From Dasyornis broadbenti (taxonomy: Eukaryota; Chordata; Aves; Passeriformes; Dasyornithidae), in the NCBI GenBank assembly GCA_013397935.1, contig VZRN01000634.1, positions 1,995,288-2,059,287 of the forward strand: DNA of 64,000 nucleotides. Reading direction: 5' to 3'. A program made the translations under genes and the position numbers. The notes beneath the pieces were generated by a model, which saw only the letters and a list, made by a program, of their open reading frames with translations, was not told the origin of the DNA and did no database searches. This document shows positions 23,101 through 35,100 of the stretch, one piece after another (position 1 is the first letter of the stretch; each line of letters starts with the position of its first letter).

Positions 23101-26100
23101 CAACTCTGCATCTGGAAAGAAAATCCTGAGCCTGGAGGACAGCAGGGTTTCTCTCCTCCAAGAGAAATGCAGGCTAAGGCCACAGACTTTATGCAAGGTG
23201 TTATTCAGCATTTCCCAGTGTCTGGAATGTATTTTTTATTCATGGCACAGAGGCTGATCATGACAAGTGTGAGCATCCTTTCTTCGTATTACAACGAGCA
23301 GGAGATAAGAGTTGGCAGCATGTTTGGGAGGTCGTTGCTGTGCCTGGCTCTGAACGTGGAAAGGAGAGGCTGGACTTGGGGCTGGGTTCCCCTTTGATTT
23401 CTACAGGAGCGATGTTGATTAGTGAGAAAGTGACAGTTTGTTTGCTTTTGCCAAAATAATGAAGAAGATGAGGGCCAGCCTCTCGATGATGCACTTGATG
23501 AAGAGCACACTTTCATCGGTGCCAGCCAGCCTTGCCTTTTCCCTCTTTTTTATGCTTTGACTTTGTTCTTTGGGTCTCATTAAGAGATGGAGCGGATCCT
23601 TTCCCAATTAAAATGTTGACATGTCGAAGACACTCTCCTTTCCCGTCATTTTGCCTCTGTTTGTAAGTGATTGCACCTTGTAGGATGAACTAGAATTAAA
23701 TCAAGTGAACTTTGATTGAATAATGCATGCTGTAAAGCAGCCCTTCTCCATGAAAAATCTCATTTCTTTTTTATTTTTCTGTTTTGATCCCCTAGTCTGC
23801 ATGGAGATAACCTTGATGGATAATCCCGTGGCTAAGTAAAGAAACTGCTGGGCTGGAGGGAATGTGCCAGTGTGGGAAAGATGGACAGCAGCCCTTGTGC
23901 CAGTGTGGGCAGCACAGGCAGCTCTCACCTCTGAGGGTGCAGACCCAGGGAAGAGGATTTCCTGTCCTTGTGGCCGTGTCTCTCCTTGTTTTGTCTGAAA
24001 CCTGGAAGTAATTATCATTATTTGAGTTGTGTCCAGTGGTGGGAGAGCATGAAGCCTGGGAACGGATGCTGTGTCCAGCCCTTCAGGAACTTCTCGCTCT
24101 GTTTGATGTAGGGGTTTCATCAGTGACGTGGTGCAGAGCATCCTGAGGAGGGGGTACACATGGAGTAGGGAATACACAGGAAGGATGTTACTCCAGTCCA
24201 TCAAACATAAATAAGGAGGAATTTGCTCATTGGTGAATGAGTTGAGCCAGGAAATGGTCTTTGTTTCTGGTTTGAAATCAATAACAAAGCTCCCAGCGAC
24301 GTTGGTCCAAGGGGGATTTAGTGCCAGGTCTGTACCTGGGCTGTGGTGGTTTGATGGAAGCACGCGAGGTGTCTCCTCAGCCTGCGGGATTTTGGTGGCA
24401 GTAGTCAGTCTTTCCCTGTGGATGACCTTGGGTATTCCTTGGCCCCTGAAGCCTGAGCAATGCAGTGTCCATGCTCTGAGCATTTTAAAGCTCTTTAATG
24501 TACCTGTATGTATTGAAATTTGCTGTCTGCGTAGTCTCACCCAGCTGTTCTGTCCTGGTTTTCCCAGGGCTGAACTGTGCACACATAGGGATGGAGATGG
24601 TGGAGGTAGTGGTGAATGAAGGGGGTCTCCCTGCTGCTGGGCATGGCAGTGAGGCTGGGGATGCAGGGACAGAGCCAGCTGACGCTCTGGGCTTGTGGGA
24701 GCTGTTCCCACGTCTGCCAGTTGCTGGGTGATAGAGGGGGCTCCCCACTGTGCAAGGATTGTGGCAAAACTGGCTCCGATCCATTCTGCCCTCCACTGCT
24801 CGGCTGCTCTCAGCTCATTTGAGGGGCTGGGGTCTGCTGTGGGACTGCTTGGGGGGGATGCTTGGGGGTGGCATCCATCCCCTTGAGGTGGCAACACCAG
24901 GAATGATGGATAAACACAGGATCAGGTATTTTCTGTGGTATTTAGGTTCTTGGGTGTCATATACTCTAAAAATACATGTGTCTGCTTGCTCCTGAGCTCT
25001 AAGCATCAAAGTCGTCCGGCAGGACCATGGATGCAGGAACTGCAGGGACCAGTAGTTTGTGCAGTAAATCTCCTGCGTGACTCTCCAGCAGTAATTACTG
25101 TGTGAAAGTAATAACCGAGCTGTGCTGAGTGCTAAGCCAACTCCCCCGGCTCGCTGCTCCTCACATGTTTCTCTCTGGGAGGTTCCTGTTTGGTAAATTA
25201 GACATTGTGCTGTATTTCAGAAAAGGTTACACTTAACCAATACTGCCTCTACTTTATTATCTTGGCGGAGCCGTGTAACCTCTGCTGGGGTACGATTGGA
25301 TTTCACATTCAGCTCTGCTGCAGTGGCCCCACTCCCTGCATCCTGCCATTGTGATTACGTTAGCAGCAGACTCTGCTTTCCTTTATTTATTGAGACATTA
25401 AAGATGCATGCATTTATTTTTACCATGTTCATAATTGCCATAAAAACAGGCCATAGTATCCCAGTGCGGCTCTTTGGGAAGGAGAACAAGCACGGGGCTG
25501 GGGTGAAGAGGAGTGTGGCAGAGAGAAGGTAGGACAGGGCTCTGGGGCAGGTAGATGTCCCCATGTCTGTCCTGGGAGGGTGCTGCTATTGCCCTAGAGG
25601 AAGGGGAGCAGAGCAAAAACTGCTCCTTCTACTGCCCAGGAGGCAAGGAGCATCCCTAGTGCCAGTGGTGGTGCTGGTGGGAGCCCTGGTGGGATGCCTG
25701 CAGATCTGGGGGGGGCTTTGGGTGGATGGACAGATGGGCTAGGGTGCCTGACTTGTACAAAATTCTGCATCCTCAGGGGTCCCTGAACTGCAGGAAGGAT
25801 CCTGGCCAGGCTATGCAGATCCTACCATGTTCCACCACTGTGGTTTACCATGCATCTTCCACCACATCCTTCCATGCAGCTACCACTGCATCCCAGGGCA
25901 CAGCACCCACCAGGTCCCACACCCAGCTCACACCACGTGCCCCCTGATGGCTCCCACCATGGTATCACAGCTTTCTCCCTGCTCTCTCCCCTACCTTCTG
26001 GTTGCTTTTTTTGGTTCCTTACCTGCTGCCAGCACCAAAACCGCGGGACTATGTAATCCGAGGTTAAAAGATGGTATTTCGAGTGCAGAGTGAGTTAGTG

Positions 26101-29100
26101 GGTTTTGCTTGCAAATAACCACTCCTTTGACTTTTCTCATCTTCTTTTACTCCCCTCCAACTTTTAAGCATGTCACCCATTGTTTGCTTTTTTATTAACA
26201 ATAGAGCCCACTGTCTCTGCAAATGAAATGATGTAAAACAAAGAAAAGTGCCCGCATTAAATTCTCCGGCAGGGGATTACCTTGCTGGCATTTACATATC
26301 TATGCAATAAATATTTTAACAAGTTAATTATACACTAATAAGAAAAATACCTTTTGAACTTTCAGTCAAATTGACACACACAGAACTGAGTCCATCAGGG
26401 AATTAAATGCAATTAGTTCTGTAACAGAGCATAGTCACATTGTTTCTTCTCTGCAAATTGTTCAGTGGTCACCAAGCCAGCCTTTTTTTCAGTGAAAGTT
26501 GGTGGAAAGACTGACAGGTACTGGAGTGTTCCATGCCTGGCTCTGTCTGCTTCAGAGGGACCTGTCCCGTGGTGGGATGCTCCTTCCTTCTTGCAGAGTT
26601 TCATCCGGGCCCTGCAAACCTGATTGTTCCAAGTCATGGAGAAATCAGACTTGTAACCATCTCCGTTTTCTTTTCCTCCTTCCAGACTGAAAACTACTCC
26701 TTTGATTCCAACTACGTGAACAGCAGAGCTCATTTAATAAAAAGGTACGTAGGCTCGCTTGAAAAGCTTGGGTTTGCGCAGCCAAATCCCAAGGGTTTAA
26801 TGCTCTTCCATACTGCGTTATATACTACTTGCTTATTTTAATATGCTAAACTTTTCAAGAGTAATAATTTGATTTTAAAACAGTACTTACTTCCCATTAA
26901 GTCCTATTGCTCATAGTTTGCAATAAAGGAAAGTCTTTTTTTCCTTCTCTTTGCTTCTTCACGCTGGGAAGGTGCAGTAAGTGAGGTGGATTGCTGTTAC
27001 CCTGACAACTTTCAAATTCTGAGAGTTTATTCCATTTGAATGCACAGGAATAAAAGAATAGATTTGGGTGGTGAGAGCTCTCTGCCACGTGAGGCGGGTA
27101 AAATTTAAAAAAAAACAACAAGTTGTTTGGGGGCAGGTAATTGGGTTGGATGCAGCTCACTGTTCTAGCTCACTGTTTTAGTTTGAATACCGAGGCAAAC
27201 AGCACTTTGCTAGGCTGGTTTCTTCCGTGGGTAGAAAGGAAACAATCAGTTCAACTGCAACCTGGCAGTTACCCCTGGGGGAATGCAACCCTCAGAGCTT
27301 AGCAGTGGTGAGGGAATGTCTCTGGGAGTTTCACGCTGGGGTTACCCCGCTGAACCCCAGTGGATTGTGTTAACCCAGAGGTGAGCATCCCCCGCAGGGC
27401 CGAGGAAGGCACTGACACAGCACGATCAATACTCCTCACCAGGAGCTGCTGAGGCACAGGGCTGCAGGGCCCCCGTGCAGGATGTAGGCACAGGATGGGG
27501 CTGGCAGCTCCTTGCCCACGTCCCTCCTATCCCCAGGGCCCAGCCGAGGTGCATGGGGAGCAAGCCATGCCCATGCCCGTGCCCAGCAGGGCTGTGCTCG
27601 GTGGCTCTGCAGAAGCCATCACTGAACCAAGGGTTTTACAGAGAGCGGAAGCCAGCCCTGAACTGTTGAGATCTGATCTGAGCAGTAAAAATATCCAATT
27701 ATCTGCCTGGCTGAGATCCCATTTGTTTACATCTTAAAAATCTGAGCAGTAAGGGAGCTGCAAGCGCATTGTTTAAGCAGTGTAGGTTCAGCTAGTGAAG
27801 GGCAGGTGTATTTGCCTGTGTGGCTCGTGGTGTTTAACGATGCTAATGTGACTGTGAGAGTTGGCTGGCCTGTGCCACACTGCTCCTCGCCAGAGAGTCT
27901 TCAGGCACACTGAAAAATCCCCAAATCTATTAATCTTTCCTTGTTCACACCTAAGATAGAGGCAAACAGCGCTCCCGCCTGCCGCAGCAGGGCTTGCTCC
28001 GAGGCTGTATTGTTTGGGAAATGCTGCTGCCGCGGATTCCCCCAGACCTGCCCATCCTTCAGAGAAGTGTCAGCCACAGAAACATGTTGTGTGGCTGCTG
28101 CATTACGGTCTGGCTCACTGCAGGGGAGATAAATGCCTTGTAACATGGGTTGCCTATGCATTATGAACAACAGCTCTGTGTAGGACAGTGGTTCCCCTTG
28201 TTTTCTACCTTTGTCTCGTATCTTAAGTACAATGGGTGCCAGGAATGCTGTGCAGACATCTGAGAACAAAAAACATTTTCTGTAACATACTGTGGCATCA
28301 TTTTCATCCTTTGCCTTTATTAAGATGATGTAGCTCTACTATCTTTGGTGAGCGAATCTTCTCAAATCCAGCACTTAATTAATCTATTTGTACTTTTCCT
28401 GTGTTGTCTGCCTGCCTCTCTCGCTCATCTACACACACACAAAAGAATTGTAGATTTGTAGTACTTTCTTAACTTAAAAATCTTTGATGTCACCTGGAAT
28501 CAAAGTCAGTGGCTTCAACAGGGACATCTTTATTTAAGAGGTAATGTTTGAAGGTTTACCAATTTATATGTATTTCAGAGCTCCCCCCTTGTGTGCTTTT
28601 GCGGAGCATCAGATGGTAGGTGGTCTGCTTGGTTTCCGTGGAGACACAAAAGGGCTTTTCAAAGTAATGAAAATCTCCAGCTCTTTGGGGCTTTCAAGCA
28701 TGGGCTGCATCTTTCACTGACGTTTCACACCTGATCAGCCAGTGAGAAAGTTTGGAGAAGTGGGTGCAGATGGATCCTCCCAGTGAGTGCAGTTTTCCCA
28801 TGCCAAGGCTGGTCATGGAAGGAGCACAGGGTGGGTGTCCCAGGGACACCCTGATGGCTGTGCCACCTGGGGCAGGTGCATCTCAAGGTGTCCCTGCTGC
28901 TCAAAGCAACCCAGTGTCTTGGGTCATGGCCCCTCTCAGGGTGTTGGGGAGTAGCAGAAGGGTCCCAAATGCAGCCAGAAATGCAGCTCTTCATAGAATC
29001 ACAGAGTGATTTGGGTTGGAAGGGACCTTAAAGATCACCCAATTCGAACTCCCGTGCCACTATCCCAGGTTGCTCCAAGCCCCATCCAGCCTGGCCTTGG

Positions 29101-32100
29101 ACTCTTCCAGGGATCCAGGGGCAGTCACAGCTTCTCTGGGCAACCTGTGCCAGGGCCTCATCACCCTGACAGGGAAGAATTTCTTTCTAATATCTAAATC
29201 TCATCACTCTTCTTTCAGTTTAAAACCATTCCCCCTTGTCCTATTGCTATACGCCTTTGTAAAAAGTCACTCTCCCTCTTTTTTGTATGCCCTATCATTG
29301 TTTGCCCATGTAAGAAGTTACTCTTTTTTATAAGACCCCCTTAGGAATGAGAAGGGGCTGTAGGGTCCTCCCAGAGCCTTGTCCAGGATGAGGAATCCCA
29401 GCTCTCTCAGCCTGTCTTCATAGGAACCATCCTTCTTTCAGCCCTCTAGGCTGGGGACTGTGTTCCATGGGGTGTTGGAGCTGCTCAGCCCTTGGGGGAA
29501 ATCTGGGAGCAGCTCAGCCCTTGGCTCCTTCCAGCAGTGGCTGTGCTTGCAGGAGCTGTCAAGGATGTTTGACTGTGTATCAGATTTCCTTAAAGCTGCA
29601 TGAACTTGGACCCAGAATCACTGATTTATTTTTGAAAATAAGAATGCATCATCATGATTAAAAGAAATTCCTGTTTCTGGGAAGACTTTTGTTTTTAAAC
29701 TTTAAGTGATTAGGATTTGGTTTATAACCTAAAAAAATAGGGTTTAGGTCTTGTGTAACTTCAGTATGAGGTAATATGACTTGGGAGAGCCAAGCTGTAG
29801 AAACAGCATGTTTAATGTATATTTTTGAAATTTTATTTCAAATCCTACTTCTCTCTGAGCTTCCATAAGACACACAGCAACCTGACTATACCCACAGGCT
29901 GACACCACAGCCATTGGCAGGAGCAGCCTGTGGGCTGGTGCAGGCTGGATGCTGTGTTTTGGGATGCGGAGATGCTGAGCATGGGTGTTCCCCCCGTGCT
30001 CCCTGCCCCAGCTCTCCATGCCTGGTGCTGGGGCAGGGAGCACTGGGTCCTGGGGAGGGCAGGGACCTCCCTTTCCCTTCAGGTTTCACTGCAACACCAC
30101 AGGGTGTTGGGGGCCACCTTGTCCCACCCAGTAAGTGACGGCTGTGTTTCCCCAGCAGCTCCACATTCAAGGACTTGGAGGGGAACAGCCTGAAGGACAG
30201 TGGCCATGAGGAGAGTGACCAGACGGACAGCGAGCACGATGTGCAGCGGGGCCTCTACTGTGACACGGCCGTCAACGATGTGCTGAACACCAGCGTCCCC
30301 TCCATGGGATCCCAGGGCCCCGAGCAAGGTAAGCCACTGCTGTGCCCTGGGGGATGCCCACTGCCCCACGTGCCCTGTCTGGTGGCTGTGGTGCTGCCCT
30401 GTGGGTGTGCAGTGAGGGTGCTTAGTGCTTGCTGGGGATAATGCTGTACATCGTCAGAGTGCTGGGTAGATATAAATTAATCTTCACGCTGTGCCTGTCA
30501 GGTAAGTGAGCAGCTGGGATTATCCTGTATTTCACAGGCAGAAAACCCAAGGCCCTGAGCATCCAGCTGCCAACGAGCACACGGCGGAGTTGGGATTAGG
30601 GCAGGAATTGGAGGCGCTGTGCCTGGGGCTGGTCCCTGCCTGCGCTCCCCTCTGGAGCGCTGATGGTGTGTGCCCTTCCCAGTGTTCCTGTCCCAGCTCT
30701 GGAGCTCCTACGCAGGCGCCGTCCAGGCAACTTTTCCGAAAGGTCAGCAGAGCATGTAGGCAATTAGTCAGGCGTCCCATGAGGGATTGGCTCAGGCCAG
30801 TGGGCGAGGGTTTGCATCTTTTCGCCTGCATAGGTGGCAGGTTTCAGCTCTTACTGTCCCCACATGCAGGGATGAAGTCCTGCTCTGAAATCAGACCAGT
30901 ATTAGCTAGAGGAAGGAAGTCAGAGGAGTTCAGCTGAGCCCAAGTGTCATTTGTACTTGGGCATGAATGTCGCTTTTAATGTCTGAGGGATGCAAACATC
31001 CTATGCAAACATCCTGTCTTTTTCAATTAAGAAGCCTGAGTGCAGCTTGGTGCTCTGGCGCAGGGGAGCCTCAGGGCACTTGGCTATATCTTGAGATAAG
31101 CTGGAGCTGAGGCTCAACTGGAAGCCCCACTGCTAAAAGACTTAAGGATATGAAAACAAAATGCTGTGATTATGAACTGGTCTTCAGCTGTTTAATTCAA
31201 TTCATGGTAAACATCATTAAAAGCCTTTGTTTTGCTGTCATAAAAGAGTCAAACGGGGGAGAGAGAGTTCTTGCCATCTGCACCACCAAGTGTGGCTTTT
31301 TTTCTGGAGAGAATCTGATCGCTGTATTAATTCTTGATAGAGTCTGTTAAATGGCCGTAGTTAACCCTGTAAGACTCCACGAGGAGGGGAACACAGAGGT
31401 CACCTACACATTCCACGCTGCCAGCCACACTAATTGGAGAGGGATGGCATCCACAGTGATAATGTATTTCCAGACAACCCTACTGTGGCCAAAGATGAAA
31501 AAAATTAAACGTTTATGTAACTGTACAGTGGCAGTTTAATTCTCTGCGGACCAGCACCGTGTCAGAGAATGCAGGCTGATAGCTATCATTTATTATTCTT
31601 CTATTACAAAGAAATGCTTTTTCATTTCGATCAGGAGAGGGTTTCCTAAGATGCGTTTGTAGTAAGGGATGACTGTAGGAGCAAAAAATGTTCATAATTG
31701 ATTCCCATCCTCGTGAATGGTCTGAGCAACATCTGTTAATTTTTTGTCACATTTCTTCAGCAAAAAACCCAATCTCAATGGACTGCAGATAGGGTTTTAC
31801 AGGGATTACATTTCTGATAAGTCTGCGTGCTGGCTCTGATAACAATGCAAATAAGTTAAAGAGGCTGAGTTGGAGGCAGACCTCATCGGAGGAGTCAGAT
31901 GGAAGTAAATACGGTTCAGTCCATTGTAGCATGAACTCCTCATTGCATGTAAAATACACCCTAAAAATCAGGTGTGTTTCCAGAAGGTGACTTCTGAAGG
32001 CAGCCTCTGTCTCCCAGTCCTGCAGTGTCTGAGTGGGTTGGTGCTCCTGGATCTGGTTTATTTTTGGGAGGAAGCCAGCATACCAGTGCTGCATTGCCAT

Positions 32101-35100
32101 CCGATTGCACCTGCAGGCAGGTATGCCGCAATCAGGTCTCTTGTCCTGCGGGACTCCCATTGTCTTGCGGTGACTCTGTGAGGTTTTTGGGGTGTTGGTG
32201 GAGCAATGAGAGGAGCAGCACAGGCAGGGAAGTTGGTGGTTACTGTCACCGAAGCTGAAAAAAACATTAAAGAGAGTGTTCCCTGAGCTGGTTTGTCAAG
32301 CAGGAACTGCAGAAAACAATCAGGAAAATCAAGACACTAAGATGATGGTGATAACAGCAGTTCCCACATGATTAAAGCAATGGTTTTGGTTTGGTAATTT
32401 TTACTCAATTTTGGGGCAGATTGGCAGGGTGGAGAGGAAACACAAGAAATTCAATGAGAAGGATATGCAGGACCATTGTCTGACTATGGCTCCAAACACA
32501 CAGTCCTTGTCTGAAGAGCAGCCTGGCAGCTCACGTACCCGTGCTTTGCTTTTGCTTGTTGTCCCTGCCCAAACTACATCTCATGTACTCCCAGAGAAGT
32601 GGGGAGGGGGAGTTGAAGTTTACTTGTTGATGGTCATGATATCCTGGCTGGGAGCCCAATATGGTTGTCCCATGGCTGGTCTCTGCTGGGCTGAGGCTTG
32701 GACCTCAGCTTGTGACAGCACCAGTCCTTCATGAGTGGCCAGCTCTCAGACTTCATCCCAATAATTCATGAGTCTTTATCTGTTCAGTGAGTAGCGCTGG
32801 ATCTGCCAGGGCAGTCACTGGTTGGCAGAAATCCTTGTAGCTGGGCAGTAGAGGATCATTCCTCTGCGGTGGCTCAGGGTGGTCAGCGTGGACCTGTCTG
32901 GCCAGCCTTTGCCTAATGAGATGCTGGATTTCCTGCAGAAGGAGGTAGGCTTGGATGGGTCCAAGCTTCTTTGTCTTCTTAAACCAGTGCGTGAGCTGGC
33001 ACCAGTGGTGAGTACGTGGGTGTGGAGGCCCCAGGGAACTGCTGGTGTTTCGCTTTCCTGGTGCCGCTCTTGGGTGGGAGTGACACCAGCTGCCAGTCCT
33101 GCTGGCAGGAGCCTTTTCTCCTCCTTTGGGAATGACCTAGATTTCCAGAAAAAATGGCAGCCATAGCATGGAGAGTGTTGAGCTTTAGTGGGTAGCAGCA
33201 GGTCATCAGAAATACTGCCTGGAGCTCAGCCACATTGCGTATTTTGGGAGCAGGACTTCTGCCCAGTCCCTCTTTACCTCAGGATCTTAATTATTGATTA
33301 TAAATTCATCTGATGAAAAGATGGCTTTAATTGCTCTAATATGTACCCAATTTGGAGTTCATTATCGCCCAGGATTGTTTTCCTTCCCTTGCTAATTGAC
33401 ACCAAATGGGATGCACAGGAAGGCGGGCACTGGTGCCGTTCCACCTTCCACGATTGCCTCGCTGCCGTTTAATTGTTTGTTTATTTGTGGAGGTGTTAAG
33501 CGCTGCTGGAAGTTTATATGTACTCTCTTCCTAATGATGTCCTCAGCTGAACTTCCAAATGGATTTGTTTGAGAAAGGGGTGTTTTCAAGTGGCTGTTGG
33601 ATCTCAGCAATGTTATGGGATGGCTGGAGAAGTCTGCTGGAGGGTGGGGGTAAATCCTGGGGTCCCCTTCATGCCTTGGCCTATTTCACCGTAAGCTGGG
33701 GTGGATTTTCTCCATATCCCGGTGTAACCATGACTCGAAGTCCAGCACTAGAGGAAGCCCTGATGTCCAGGAGGAGCTGAAGCATGTGGTGGTGCCAGGC
33801 AGGGCCCCACGGCCACATTGCCACTGTGGACGGTTGTGGGGTGGTGACATTTGTGGGAGCTCTGCCATCAGTTCCTGACACCTGTTCCTCCCAGCAACAC
33901 GGGGAAATCTCAGCGTGAAATGTTTTCCAACACTGCAGACTGTGGTGGTGGTTTTCCCGGGAAATGGCAGTGCGGACCAGATGTTTCACAGGGTAATTGA
34001 AAATTCCATTTTATCAGAAAGCGTTTGCTGTCAAAAAGTTTTATCTTTACTTCAACAAAGAGGTTGATTAGATCCCTCAGGACCTGAATTAGCATCTTTG
34101 AGGCTAGATACTCTGTTTTGTGATTCAGGTAGTTATTCCTCCCTTGGTTTTGCTCATACTGGTACTTTTTTCTTTAAATCCCTTTGCCCTCTTCCAAACG
34201 TAGTGTTTGTACAGGTTTGGCTTGTTTTCTTTATGTGGATGTACATGAGCACCTAGGTCTGCTTAAATGTATTCTACTGCCTTTTTCACCTTGCCTTGAG
34301 CGAGAGCCATTCTTGTACTCTATAAGTCATAGGAGCTCTTGCCAGCATAGAGATCAGAAAGGAGATATTTCAAATATCAGTTTTTAATGTTAGAAGCAAC
34401 AGATTTCACACTTATCTTAATTCCCGGTACTGGCCAGTATTTTAACCATCAATTGTAGAGAGAAAATCATTGATCCAGTGAAGCAGTGATTCACTGTTTA
34501 ATATAAAAATAGAAATAGAAAATACGAAAATAATAAGCACACACTAATCATAAAAAAGGCAGTGTTAGAAATAGTCACCATAGCCATAAAATAGTGAAAA
34601 AGCTTTACAATCAAAATGAGAAGGTTTTAAGCAATGTCAGTAATGGATCTCTACAGAGAATTGCTTCTAAAAGCATCACTTCCACTTTTCTGGTGCCAGA
34701 TCAGCAGTAAAGGTTCGTGTGAAATGTCATCTGGAAAGACCTGATCCCGCATACATTTCCACATCTGTGTAACTTTGCTCACAGGGGAGATTTAATTGTG
34801 TCTGAGTCCCATAAACTCCAGCAAGATGAAAGTTTCTTTGAATAGAAATGGGTTATATTTAAATAGTTAAGTCTTCTTTATACTATCACACAGTATAGAA
34901 ATAAGATTTGGATGTAAAGGAGAAATGGGCACATGATAGTCACTGAAACTTTTCTTGCTGGTTGCATCCCAAATTATTCAGATATATCATCATTTAGGGG
35001 ATCAGGTTTTATCTAGAATATTCCAATTAGTTATTATACTCATCTCCATAGTATCTGGGTGTATTTCAGTTGTGAATTGAGAACATGACTAATGGTATTA

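Larger units (their letters stand above)
5515..26685 (+). other. PCDH19 intron 2 (21.2 kb)
   Basis: The intron runs from GTGAGT to TTCCAG. No coding exon of another gene can be supported on either strand. Contents seen: unremarkable GC-moderate sequence at 5515-9880; AT-rich, possibly conserved blocks near 9890-10260, 13180-13620, 16080-16460, 20100-20460 and 26100-26420; CR1 remnants at 10911-11000, 11262-11358, 11519-11560 and 16908-16985; a purine-rich tract at 17418-17484; a pyrimidine tract at 18795-18838; and a long antisense ORF at 23701-24897. Confidence 0.85.
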
